From assembly GCA_947095535.1 (NCBI GenBank), contig OX352772.1:219833488-219897487 (forward strand): 64,000 nt of DNA, read 5' to 3'. Made by a program: the position numbers and the translations under genes. Below the pieces are notes generated by a model. It searched no databases. It saw only the letters and a list, made by a program, of their open reading frames with translations, and had not been told where the DNA came from. This document shows positions 11,200 through 19,993 of this stretch, one piece after another (position 1 is the first letter of the stretch; every line of letters starts with the position of its first letter). Origin of the DNA: Poecilobothrus nobilitatus (lineage: Eukaryota > Arthropoda > Insecta > Diptera > Dolichopodidae).

Positions 11200-12669
11200 A
11201 ATCATCTAAAACAACATGTCACAGTTTAAGCTCTATGATATTTAGAATCATCTTAAGCTTTTTCTTCGCGATAGCATTGGCAACCAAACCATCTGAATAT
11301 TACAGTAATACTCAATTTGGGAATGAACACGGTATGTACTTCGAGAACATTGCAACCACTAATATTTACAGCCGCGAATGGAATTTAATTGTTCATTTTA
11401 ATCTATCTTCATACCAGCACCAAAATAATATATTAATCACATCCATAACCTATCTAAAGGAAACATGCAGCAAGTTTTCTGCTGACATTGAATTTGAAGA
11501 TCATTGTAAACCTATTATAGCTCAACTATAGCTCATCATTTAGAGGAGTTAGAGAACGCTAATTATTTAATTTATCAACAAAACAAAAATTGACTTAAGA
11601 ATAAAAGAGCTGCGTTTGGGATTATTGGGAACGTAGCACACAGTCTCTTTGGGGTTCTAGATGAAGAATTTGCTGAAAAATATGAAATAGATATCAGCCA
11701 GATGAAAAAAATGAACATCACATAGAAGCATTACTTCTAAGGCAAACTTCCATATCTGATTCAACTCTAAACATAATTAAACGTGAACAACTGCATGGAC
11801 ATCAGCAATATCTAGTTATGAAAAAACAGCTTTCTTCTTTTCATTTGTAAATAGAACGAAACAAACGCAGGCTTTATTTGAACAATTTAATGCAGCCGCC
11901 TTAGTAATAACATTGGACTTAAGTAGCATGCGGCACATACAACAATCGATCCTTTCAGTCTTAACTGACACACGTCATGGACGAATTAATACTTTGTTAC
12001 TAACTCCTGAACAACTAAAATTACAGTTTAAAATGATACGAAAACATATTCCTAGTAATTTGAGACTACCTGATGATCAAAACCAAATCTTGACATTATA
12101 CTCTTTACTGCAAGTAAGAGCCACGAATCACTTCAAACAACGTAATTTTTGAAATAAAATTACAATTGTTAGATGCAACGTATTATAAGATATATCAGCT
12201 AATTCCTATTCCTATAACTAGCGCTAATAAGTTTATATATAGTCAAGGATTTACAGGAAATATAACATCATCTTTTTTAATAGTATCAGAAATACCACAT
12301 GATATTCTAGCTAATTATTTCAAAAGTTCTGAAAGTATGAATAAAGGTTTAAACAATTTGCCAATCTTAGAGGACGAAATAACATCAGCTGATATTCAAT
12401 CATTGTATGCTAAAATACAGGCGCAAAGGGATGAAATAACAGCCACTAGAAATATAACCACCCATGAAGTTTATCATTATGTAATGGTTTACATAACGCT
12501 TGTACTTATTATTGGAATAGCTATTTACTGTTTCTTTAGACGCTATAAAAGAATTGTATTATCTACACGCGAAAAAACAACTGATGCAAAAACCAAGTCA
12601 AAATCTGCAGTATCACCAACAACAAACAACACGCCATCAATCGCTTGTGAACAGCCACTGAATTATTAA
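11200..12669 (+). pseudogene. BEL copy 2 envelope-like gene, broken
   Basis: Same order as copy 1: signal-like hydrophobic stretch at about 11232-11280, ectodomain, KNKR-like cleavage region (about 11605), middle piece at 11913-12152, and a C-terminal piece at 12166-12669 with one membrane span and a basic tail. It keeps about 70 bp that copy 1 lacks (about 11485-11555), but this segment contains the stop ending the frame at 11531. The frame breaks at about 11850 and 12152 are also present in copy 1. Confidence 0.75.
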
Positions 12670-12688
12670 TTCATTTCGTTGGGGAGAA

Positions 12689-13118
12689 TGTTCGCAGAAC
12701 ATAAAGTTTTTCTTTTCTTTAACATTATAAACTTAACATTAATTTATATAATAACTTTAGAACTAACTTTAATATTGCTTATGTCGTAATTGTTTAACAT
12801 ACTTCATATTCAAAATGATGCTTATGATTCACCTAAATTTATTTGTAATATAATAATTTAATAAAGTTTAAAAATACCTTTAATGTTATTGTACTGACCT
12901 ACATTGTACATTCATAATTTTAATTATTTTAAAATAAAAAAAAATTGTTATGTCAGTTAAATTCGTTGCATAATGTAAAGGTAATTTTTTTGTATAATTG
13001 TTATGGAAAATTAAATTGTATTTAAAGATGTAGTTTTAAGTAAATTTTTTCATTAATAAATTTGAATTGTAAACTTAAATAAGCGTTTTTGTTTATTTAT
13101 TTTTTTGTCGTTCAAACA
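12689..13118 (+). repeat. BEL copy 2 3' LTR (430 bp)
   Basis: Same ends (TGTTCGCAGAAC ... TTCAAACA) and same length as 7179-7608, preceded by the purine tract GGGGAGAA. By eye it is identical to 28812-29241. Confidence 0.9.
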
Positions 13119-13390
13119 GGTATCATTATTTTTTGAGTTATCGTGCGTACGAACGGACATCGCTAAATCGACTCAGGTGGTGATCCTGATTCAGAACATA
13201 TATACATGCCCATATCTAACTCGCTTCCTATTGGTGGTTTCAAACACCATACAAAGTTAATATACCCTATACTTTAGGTGTAGGGTATAATAATATTATA
13301 AGCAGAGTGACAGGCTATGAACATACTAACGGTTCGTACGGGTAACTAAGAGTTGACAACGAAAACTGTATGCTTGCTTAATAAAATTAA
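13119..13390 (+). repeat. Dispersed non-coding repeat fragment
   Basis: It contains a TATACCCT ... AGGGTATA inverted repeat (about 13262-13292). A block at about 13302-13376 (GTGACAGGCT ... CGGTTCGTACGGGTA) recurs at the right end of the insertion in Maverick copy B (about 34438-34510). The whole segment is repeated at 29242-29513. Confidence 0.6.
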
Positions 13391-13633
13391 ATTGCAGTGC
13401 TTGCTTAATAAAATTAAATTTAAAAACTCCAAAATTTGCTTGTGATGACTAGAACAAGAGTTTACGTTATCAAACCATGACAGATGAAATTTATCTGTAT
13501 TTTTAATACAAAGTTTTATAATTTTATTTCTCCTTTTATATTTAAACTTTCAGTTTGGCTGTTGAAAATAAATCTAAATGTTTCAATATGAATTTTAGAT
13601 ATTTCGAATTGTGAAATCTGACGGTACGAGGAA

Positions 13634-13834
13634 ATGTCTGTTAATGAATTTTTTTTATTTTTTATGAAATTTTCTCGTTCTAACATAATGTCTTTATCTA
13701 AATTTGTTTTTCTTACGTTTTTTTTACATTTTTCACAAGATATTTTTGATGAAACTCCTTATAAAGTCATGCTATCAGAACTTGACAAAATGCAATGTGA
13801 TGAAATAAAAAAATTACTCATTAAACGTGAGTAG
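13634..13834 (+). pseudogene. ORF split by the Maverick insertion
   Basis: A 66-codon ORF with a hydrophobic N-terminal half and a helical end (LDKMQCDEIKKLLIK) runs straight into the left inverted repeat of Maverick A and ends four bases inside it. If the element and one AACGTG are removed in silico, the frame stays open for about 35 more codons into the right flank, to about 28082. This suggests that the Maverick landed in a reading frame of a host gene or older element. I do not recognise the protein. An identical copy sits at 29757-29957. Confidence 0.4.
13824..13829 (+). other. Target site duplication AACGTG, left of Maverick A
   Basis: This 6-bp AACGTG abuts the left inverted repeat. 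The matching copy is at 27972-27977. Six bp is the usual Maverick length. Confidence 0.9.
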
Positions 13835-13950
13835 TGTAGCTATGACAGTTATGTGACAATTTATTGAAATGCCGTCGGCAAAACATAAACATTTTTTTTG
13901 AAATGCCGTCGGCAAAAAACATAAGATTTTAAAAAATATTTTTTTTCTTA
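13830..13950 (+). repeat. Maverick A left terminal inverted repeat
   Basis: About 120 bp matching the reverse complement of about 27852-27971, with a few mismatches. It contains two copies of the palindrome TGCCGTCGGCA (13870-13880 and 13904-13914), 34 bp apart. Confidence 0.9.
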
Positions 13951-13967
13951 TATCAAAAATTGGTGAT

Positions 13968-14135
13968 ATGTTAACTAATTTTAGAAAATTACTTGAAAAT
14001 TTAAAAGAGGAATATTTAGATTATATGGAAGCTTATTGAGATGGAAGAGATAGATTTTTATCACTCTTTATATATGTATGTTCTATTATAAGTCAAGTAA
14101 AGTTTGTACATAATAAAGAACTTTCTAGAAAATAA
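13968..14135 (+). pseudogene. Small ORF with in-frame TGA next to left TIR
   Basis: An ATG at 13968 opens 23 codons (MLTNFRKLLENLKEEYLDYM...) to TGA at 14037. The same frame then stays open to TAA at 14135, with a hydrophobic stretch (SLFIYVCSIIS). It could be a small membrane protein with one nonsense change, or chance. Copy B has the same sequence at 30091-30258. Confidence 0.3.
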
Positions 14136-14222
14136 AAAGTATAACTTATATATTTATAATTTCCAATCACACATTACTGCGTGAACCTTGAATGAAGATA
14201 GATCAAAATTTTTTGTGTGACA

Positions 14223-14858
14223 ATGAAATCATTTTTAATTTTAATATTTTGCTTGTTTACTATTCAAGCAAATTCAGCTCCAACTTCTAATATTAGATTG
14301 GATGAATCAGCTTTTGGGTGCACATATTTTAATATATTACTTCCAAATAATGAAACTGTTAAAGTAAATTTATCAGTTCAGTTTTTAAAACATGTAATTT
14401 CCTCAGAAACAAATACTATTGAAATTACAACAACAACTACAATACAACCATTAACTACTTTGCAAGCAATTGATCAATTTTTATCAGATAAAGCTGATTC
14501 AGTACCACAATATGCATCTATAGATGATGCTATTAAAGCTTTTAAAAATGAATTAGTTTTAAAAGAGCAGAATATTGGTGGAATAATAAATAGTGAACAT
14601 ATATTTTATAGGCATTTTGTATTGAATTTTGGGGAGAATCAAAAACTCACTGTGAGATGTGAATATGAAAGCATTTTTATTAAAAAGTATCTCAAAATTC
14701 AGTGTCATGAATATCGAGAAATATTAGCTGAAAGAATTACAGGTGATGGAGAAGTAGAAAAAATTATAATGGTAGATACAGAATATAAATCTGATTTCAC
14801 TGTAATTGATTTACGAACAATCAAACAGGATCCATCATATCAAATGAAAATTCATTAA
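14223..14858 (+). CDS. Secreted protein of unknown function in Maverick A, 211 aa
   Basis: The start is the ATG at 14223, since the longer frame begins with a GTG. It gives a clear signal peptide: MKS, a hydrophobic core FLILIFCLFTI, then a small-residue cleavage region near NSAP. The mature part has a Thr-rich stretch (EITTTTTIQPLTT), a helical segment and Cys residues at the start and in the C-terminal third. No transmembrane anchor is seen. I do not recognise a family. In a virus-like element a secreted or particle-surface role is plausible, but that is inference. It is convergent with the integrase, 43 bp away. Copy B has a three-residue insertion near the C-terminus. Confidence 0.7.
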   Translation: MKSFLILIFCLFTIQANSAPTSNIRLDESAFGCTYFNILLPNNETVKVNLSVQFLKHVISSETNTIEITTTTTIQPLTTLQAIDQFLSDKADSVPQYASIDDAIKAFKNELVLKEQNIGGIINSEHIFYRHFVLNFGENQKLTVRCEYESIFIKKYLKIQCHEYREILAERITGDGEVEKIIMVDTEYKSDFTVIDLRTIKQDPSYQMKIH

Positions 14859-14901
14859 AAAATGTAATTAAAATAATATGAAATAAACAAATTTTTTTTC
14901 T

Positions 14902-15822
14902 TTATATTAAATCAGTTTTATTAATCCATGAATTGTGAGCGGATGATAATCCAAGCCGTTTTACAAAAACCTTATTATCTTTACTTTTAATATTTTTTTC
15001 AACTAAATAAATATTATTATGTTTAGATTTAAGCATCTCATGCACATAGAAGCTTTCTTGTATGGGTTGACCTTGATAATCTTCCAGTAAATATGTGACA
15101 GGGTTAGTGATTTGAACTTTTCTTATTTTAAATAATTCAGTTGTCCAATTTGGGGTGTAGCCTTTTTCAAAAACATGTTCATACTTGCTTATTCGAACTG
15201 AATCATTAATTTTATATTTTGCGGGTAAAGCTATTTTTATATGATTATATACAGTTTTAAGTAAATTTTCAGCATTATCTTTATTGACATCAGATGGTCG
15301 TTTCTGAATTGTTCGATGTATAGTGTTGTTATATTGTTTAACTTGTTCTGCAATTAGATTAATCCATTTATAATTTCCATTAAAACTAAATTCTTTCCAC
15401 ATCTTTTCTTTTAAAGTTCTATTAAAACGTTCAACAATAGAGACCTTTAATATACTAAATGTTGAATAATGGTTTATATGATATTTATCCATTAATTTTT
15501 TGAATATTTTATTAAAAAATTCTTTCCCATCATCTGTTTGTGAATTTTGCGGATGTCTTTTAGAAGTTAGAAAAATATTTTGCATTGCTTTTGTAACGTT
15601 CTCTGAAGTTTTTGCTTTTATAGGAATTGCCCAAGCATACTTGGAAAAGGTATCAATTACAGTTAGTAAAAATTTAAAACCTTTGTTTTCTGTAGCATAT
15701 GAACCAATTTCTACTAAATCAGCTTGCCAAAGATCATCAAATCCTTTAATTATAACTCTACGTCGTTTGAAATTTCTCCGTGCAGGTTTATGCAGCTCTT
15801 CAACAACTTCTCTTTTACTCAT
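14902..15822 (-). CDS. Maverick A integrase (DDE, intact, 306 aa)
   Basis: The full-length Maverick c-integrase. It has a basic N-terminal motif (HKPARRNFKRRR), then the catalytic core with Asp in WQADLVEIG, Asp in QTDDGKEFFN and Glu in SIVERFNRTLKEKMW. After it come the conserved QYNNTIHRT and a C-terminal domain with TNPVTYLLEDYQGQPIQES, resembling the chromodomain-like tail of Maverick integrases. It would insert the element and make the 6-bp target duplication. The reading frame from the ATG at 15822 is uninterrupted. One core residue differs from copy B (Val for Ala before SIVERF). It is the gene nearest the left TIR on this strand. Confidence 0.95.
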   Translation of the reverse strand: MSKREVVEELHKPARRNFKRRRVIIKGFDDLWQADLVEIGSYATENKGFKFLLTVIDTFSKYAWAIPIKAKTSENVTKAMQNIFLTSKRHPQNSQTDDGKEFFNKIFKKLMDKYHINHYSTFSILKVSIVERFNRTLKEKMWKEFSFNGNYKWINLIAEQVKQYNNTIHRTIQKRPSDVNKDNAENLLKTVYNHIKIALPAKYKINDSVRISKYEHVFEKGYTPNWTTELFKIRKVQITNPVTYLLEDYQGQPIQESFYVHEMLKSKHNNIYLVEKNIKSKDNKVFVKRLGLSSAHNSWINKTDLI

Positions 15823-15898
15823 GTTTATACAAAATAAAAATAGATGGACTTAATTACTATGTATAACTAATTAGAAAATCTTTGATTGAAAATGAATT

Positions 15899-16198
15899 TT
15901 AAATTCGTTGACTAAATCTGTAGCGATCAAGTCCTATAACTTCCCAATATTTTTGTCGAGCTAATTTATATGCTGTATTCCATTTGTATAATATATGTAT
16001 TTGAGGCTTTAACATAAATTTGACTCTCTTTTTTACTTTTTTTACATCATCATAATCCTCTTCCTCATGGCTCTCTTCAAATGAATCTGAAATATCGTCA
16101 GAAGCAACTGAAATATCATCTTCTTTTTCGTTACTCTCATCAGATGAATTTGAAGCATCAAGCCAATCGAAAAAATCTACAACTTCATCGTTACTCAT
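15899..16198 (-). CDS. Small acidic Maverick ORF, 99 aa
   Basis: A very acidic N-terminal half (DFFDWLDASNSSDESNEKED, then more Asp/Glu/Ser) is followed by a basic, aromatic C-terminal half (KKVKKRVKFMLKP, then a YKWNTAYKLARQKYW stretch). It is intact in both copies with one substitution (E to G). Its separation of acidic and basic halves and its position next to the integrase are the only clues. No family is recognised. Confidence 0.55.
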   Translation of the reverse strand: MSNDEVVDFFDWLDASNSSDESNEKEDDISVASDDISDSFEESHEEEDYDDVKKVKKRVKFMLKPQIHILYKWNTAYKLARQKYWEVIGLDRYRFSQRI

Positions 16199-16348
16199 CT
16201 TGCAAATTATTAATTAAAATATACCTGTCTTTTATAAATAAAATACTCATTTATAAATAAAATAAATAAAGCAAACAATAAATTTTCAAATTGTAAAATT
16301 CATATTCTTTATTTTATATATAGTAGTTTACAAATATGTTTATTTTTA

Positions 16349-16641
16349 TTATAACCTATTTTCTATTATTTTATATAATTCCATTAGTTTGGAGCAGTTT
16401 AACATACATTGTTCTGCTGAATGACATGGACAAGTATCTGGAAGACTTGTAGTATTATCTGATGTATAGGGACATATATCCCAATGATATCCACACTCTT
16501 TCGTTTCAATTTGTATAGAATTTTTAAATAATTTTAAAAATTTGAAATGATCTTTAACTGTTCATAATGTTCCTCCAATAAAATATCTTCATATTTATTT
16601 AAAAAAATATTTAAAGAATATCCTATTTGATGTATATCCAT
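16349..16641 (-). pseudogene. Small Cys-containing Maverick protein, frameshifted
   Basis: From the ATG at 16641 the frame gives 30 helical residues (MDIHQIGYSL ... EEHYEQLK), then a frameshift near 16550. The rest (HFKFLKLF, ECGYHWDICPYTSDN, LPDTCPCH, LMELYK) is in another frame to the TAA at 16349. The layout and Cys pattern match the intact ORF at 971-1267 of the left Maverick remnant. Copy B carries the same frameshift, so it predates the duplication. Confidence 0.65.
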
Positions 16642-16670
16642 TTTGAAAACTCAATGAGAACTAATCCCAA

Positions 16671-17178
16671 TTACTTTTTAAGTATTAAATTATTAATTAT
16701 ATCTAATGCCGACTGAGCTTTGGCTTCAGCTTTTTGTAGTCTCTCATTAATAAATCCAAACCTATTGGATTTTAACTTGAAATTCAACAAAATCATTCAT
16801 TTTTGAAAATTTTTCATTTAACATAGCAGAAAATTTGATGTGGTTATTCTCTAAACTATCTTGCATTTTTTCTTCTAAAATTCTTAATTTTTCTTCTGCT
16901 AATTTAAGTTCTATAGACATTGCTGTCTCTGTATGATTAAACATTTCTCCTATGTAATTTTTTATTATTTCTTTGTGAAAGAAAATTTGGTTATTCACAA
17001 ATGTTTGTGTTGCTGCATCATTTCCGCTAACTGGATCTTGAAGATTTGATAAAATTTTGTTATCTAAATCATAATTTCCTTCAGAAGTTAATTTGAAACC
17101 TATACCTGGAGGACCTTGAGTATGTAGTTTTCTAGAAGAAGAAGAAGCTGTACTACGTCCAAACTTATCAAGTGGCAT
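16671..17178 (-). pseudogene. Fibre-like coiled-coil Maverick protein, C-terminal frame broken
   Basis: It starts MPLDKFGRS and has a collagen-like GPPGIGF followed by a tail-fibre-like segment (NYDLDNKILSN, then DPVSGNDAATQTFVNNQ), then a long heptad-type coiled coil (ELKLAEEKLRILEEKM and onward). This order, a short N-terminal anchor, fibre repeat and coiled coil, suggests a trimeric fibre or adhesion protein, from resemblance to phage tail fibres and Maverick proteins of the same layout. In copy A the frame ends early after EFQVKIQ. The true C-terminus (INERLQKAEAKAQSALD) continues in another frame to 16671. The break coincides with a 9-bp inversion at about 16757-16765. Confidence 0.65.
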
Positions 17179-17209
17179 TATGATTTTTACTGATTGATAA
17201 TTTAAAATA

Positions 17210-18213
17210 TTATTGAATTATATTTGCTTCTCTCAATTCTTCAATTACAGATACAATTTCATTGTGATGATTATTGTTACCAGCTGATTGTGAACTAATT
17301 AAAATTCTTAATCTGTCAACTAACTCATTAGGATCATCCCAATAAACAAACTGATTTGATTGATTTGTATAATTTAAATATGTTTCTGGCATAGGAGATT
17401 TATGTAAAAACGTTCTAAAAAATTTTTTTTTGAATAACCTGAACCAGATTTTTTATACCTAGTGTTGTAATCATGTTCATAATATTTTCTTAATATGTTC
17501 TTGTATTTATAACCTTTGTTTCCTTTTATTTGCCCTAAAATATCATAATTTCTTCTATGTGCATTCGTTTAGTTAAGTATTTGATGATATATACTTAAAT
17601 CACTTTCAGTATAGTTTAAAGGTTTTTTTTTAAATATTAATTCATATAGGCAATCAGTTCCCTTAAATTCTTCATCATCAATCACTATATTTTTAGTATT
17701 TTCATCTATTTCAAAATTAGCATTACCAAGTTTTCGAATATTTAATGATTTATCAAAACGTGGTCCATATGTTCTATCAAGTTCTGATTTGGTGAGAGCA
17801 GGAAATTGTGAAATTGATGATTCATCACTATTACAGAATTTTGGCGTTGAAGTTTTTGAAATTGATGATTCATCATTACAGAATTTTAAAGTATTCGGCG
17901 TTGAAGTTTTAAATTCATTGTATGTACTAGCCTTGTTGCTAGGTGTTTTAACTTCCGATGCAAATGACGGCATTGATTTAAACCTGTTATCATCATCCGC
18001 AGCCCATTTAATTTCCGGTTTGATAACATTATCTGAAAATTGTTGTTGTTGTTATTTGACAACATTTGTTAATTCTTTCAATGGTTTTATAATTGGAGTA
18101 AAAGCTTCTTAACGATAACGGTCTTCCGATAACTTTTGAACTTTTAAAGATTGAAATTTGCTTTTTAAATTTTTACGAGTTTTAATTAAATCTTTCATGA
18201 TTTGTTCATCCAT
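17210..18213 (-). pseudogene. Maverick-specific protein with YWDDPNELVDRLR C-terminus, broken
   Basis: A conserved Maverick protein of unknown function, recognised by its end: QFVYWDDPNELVDRLR followed by SQSAGNNNHHNEI and IEELREA. The N-terminus (MDEQIMKDLIKTRKNLKSKF, ATG at 18213) is helical and basic. Two in-frame TAA codons (about 18112 and 18061) interrupt it in both copies. A Ser/Thr-rich tandem unit (KTSTP ... KFCN ... DESSIS, twice) follows. Copy A alone has a Lys-to-stop change near 17569 and a one-base loss in a T-run near 17430, so only fragments are open (17569-17973 and 17210-17392). Confidence 0.7.
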
Positions 18214-18239
18214 TTTTTAAATGAGGATTAGTTCAAGTG

Positions 18240-18425
18240 TTAACTGTAAATTATCGACTGAACTGTTCTCCTGCTAACTGCTAACTGATAATCGCAAACT
18301 GCTAACTGGTAACTGCTATCTGCTAATAGTCAACAGCTATCTGCAAATTGCTAACTGCTAAATAACACCGTTCTGTTAGTAACTGTTGAACGATTCGTTC
18401 AGCTAATAACTGCTTACTGTGGCAG
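18240..18425. repeat. Degenerate CTGCTAACTG repeat array upstream of the YWDDPN gene
   Basis: CTGCTAACTG-like 10-bp words recur about ten times with variation (CTAACTGATAA, CTATCTGCTAA, TTGCTAACTG) between the ATPase stop and the ATG at 18213. The position fits a promoter or 5' leader, but its function is unknown. It is conserved at 35990-36175 in copy B. Confidence 0.6.
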
Positions 18426-18437
18426 ATCTCTTGTTAA

Positions 18438-19121
18438 CTAAAATTTAGCATATGCATCAAAAATTTTTTGATAACGTCCATTATTTAAACTGCTATCTTT
18501 ATTTATTAATAGAAAACCATAATTATCATTCCAGCAGCATGAACTCAATTTTTTAAAATCGTTATAAGACAAATCAGAATTTACATGATCATTATATATA
18601 TGTTTTAAATTTAAATCATCCTGCTTGAATATAATCAAAAAATTAGCATTATCTCTAACTAAGTGCTTTGGAATTCTTGTATAAGACTGGCATAAATAAA
18701 AGCTATCTACTTCTTGATGACGCCCCATACAAAAATAGGCCCTTATACTATCTTGCTTATCACAAGCTACATCATCAAAAATAAATATTGAATTTGGTTG
18801 TGAGGCCGACCGTTCAATTACATCAACGTTATTTGAAAATTCGTTATATCCCATTCCTTTGATTGGTTTTATTAATTTTTTTAAATATTCATATTTAGGT
18901 TGATGTAATGATTTCGAGTAAATGTATATGTTTTGAAATTTAAGCCCTTTAGGATCTAAAAGCATACTTATCATAACATTAGTTTTACCACAATTTGAAG
19001 GCCCAACTATTAATCCTCTTATACTATCTGGAAAGCGTTCACCATGTTTTTTAATTTTGGTTTTTGAATTTTGATCAAAATTTTTAACTTTAACTGCATT
19101 ATCTACTTTTATAAATTTCAT
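18438..19121 (-). CDS. Maverick A packaging ATPase (A32/FtsK-type), 227 aa
   Basis: A complete P-loop packaging ATPase. It has Walker A GPSNCGKTN at residues about 40-48, Walker B with acidic pair in SIFIFDDVACDK (about residues 111-122), and a sensor-like region (FYLCQSYTRIPKHLVRDN) with the expected Gln and Arg residues. It would pump DNA into the capsid. The length fits Maverick ATPases. The ATG at 19121 is 53 bp from the divergently transcribed PLA2 gene, so both probably share a bidirectional promoter. Copy B differs by one residue (K to I). It looks intact although other capsid genes are not. Confidence 0.92.
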   Translation of the reverse strand: MKFIKVDNAVKVKNFDQNSKTKIKKHGERFPDSIRGLIVGPSNCGKTNVMISMLLDPKGLKFQNIYIYSKSLHQPKYEYLKKLIKPIKGMGYNEFSNNVDVIERSASQPNSIFIFDDVACDKQDSIRAYFCMGRHQEVDSFYLCQSYTRIPKHLVRDNANFLIIFKQDDLNLKHIYNDHVNSDLSYNDFKKLSSCCWNDNYGFLLINKDSSLNNGRYQKIFDAYAKF

Positions 19122-19174
19122 TTCATAAAACGTAATTAGTGTTTGAGTGACTTTCTTAAACTAAACAGTATATT
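19122..19174. promoter_or_regulatory. Compact bidirectional promoter region (53 bp)
   Basis: The only non-coding DNA between the divergent ATPase and PLA2 genes. It is AT-rich with TATATTATG directly at the PLA2 start. Promoter function is inferred from the arrangement and is identical in copy B (36872-36924). Confidence 0.45.
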
Positions 19175-19993
19175 ATGTCTCTTCGAAATAAATATTCAAA
19201 CAGTAGTAAAAAAACTGTTAATGGAAAAGGTGTTGCTAATTCTTTAATTAATAAACTACCATTTGAAGCACATTTACCTGGTTATAATTATTGTGGACCT
19301 GGAACAAACTTGTCAAAACGATTAGTTCGTGGCGATAAAGGAATTAATGGTTTAGATGAAGCTTGTCGAGAGCATGATATAGCCTATTCTCAAAATATTG
19401 ATCAAAGTCAACGTCATATAGCTGATAAAATACTAGCAGAGAAAGCTTGGCAAAGGGTTAAAGCTAAAGACTCAAGTTTTGGTGAACGGTTAAATTCATA
19501 TCTAGTTACAAACACAATGAAAGCGAAATTTAAACTAGGTATGGGTTTAAAAAAGAAAACAAAGAAAACTAAAAGAAAACAAAAAAAACCTTTGAAAAAT
19601 TTCATAAAAGAAGCTAGAGCAGCAGTTAAAACTATAAAAAAACCTAGGAATGAAAAAAATTGTATAAGAATAGCTTTGCAAGCAGCTCGAAAATATTCTA
19701 GAGGGCAGAAAAAAATAATAGATATTCCTAGAATAATTCCAGTACCAAAAATTGGTGGAGTTCTACCTTTAATTCCAATTTTTGCGGGTCTTTCAGCTAT
19801 TGGAGCATTATCAGGTGGTGCTGCTGGGATAGCTAAGGCTGTAAGCGATGCTAAAAATGCACACAAACAGTTACATGAAAGTGAGCGTCATAATAAAATG
19901 ATGGAAGCTATTGCATTAAAAGGAGGAAAGGGATTACATTTAAAACCGTATAAGAAAGGATTAGGTCTTTATTTAAATCCAAAAAACCATTAA
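19175..19993 (+). CDS. Phospholipase A2 / adenovirus protein VI-like fusion, 272 aa
   Basis: The N-terminal part is a parvovirus-VP1-like secreted-type PLA2. It has the Ca-binding loop LPGYNYCGPGT (about residues 33-43) and the catalytic His-Asp in LDEACREHDIAY (about residues 60-71). A strongly basic, possibly DNA-binding or nuclear stretch follows (GLKKKTKKTKRKQKKP). The C-terminal part contains an apolar segment (GGVLPLIPIFAGLSAIGALS) and a terminal GLGLYLNPKNH, recalling the membrane-lytic and core-protein parts (VI/X-like) of adenovirus-type elements. The likely role is endosome escape and cargo packaging during entry. The frame is intact in both copies, with one substitution (F to V). 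The ATG at 19175 is the first and lies 53 bp from the divergent ATPase. Confidence 0.85.
   Translation: MSLRNKYSNSSKKTVNGKGVANSLINKLPFEAHLPGYNYCGPGTNLSKRLVRGDKGINGLDEACREHDIAYSQNIDQSQRHIADKILAEKAWQRVKAKDSSFGERLNSYLVTNTMKAKFKLGMGLKKKTKKTKRKQKKPLKNFIKEARAAVKTIKKPRNEKNCIRIALQAARKYSRGQKKIIDIPRIIPVPKIGGVLPLIPIFAGLSAIGALSGGAAGIAKAVSDAKNAHKQLHESERHNKMMEAIALKGGKGLHLKPYKKGLGLYLNPKNH

Larger units (their letters stand above)
7179..13118 (+). mobile_element. BEL/Pao retroelement copy 2, two LTRs, internally deleted
   Basis: Both LTRs, primer site, gag N-terminal part, RT, RNase H, partial integrase and env are present. Three internal losses are visible. Gag C-terminus and protease are missing at about 8803-8820. 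A further piece is gone inside RT at about 9292-9305. A deletion relative to copy 1 (3924 to about 4788, roughly 860 bp) removes the end of RNase H and the start of integrase at about 10219. The last junction lies in AGGT microhomology. The flank after the 3' LTR is GGTAT. Confidence 0.9.

Noticed and set aside
17789..18112. Plus-strand ORF of 107 codons (also 35539-35862)
   Set aside because: Antisense to the YWDDPN gene, created by its Ser/Asp-rich tandem units.
19414..19866. Minus-strand ORF of 150 codons (also 37164-37616)
   Set aside because: Antisense shadow of the PLA2 fusion gene.
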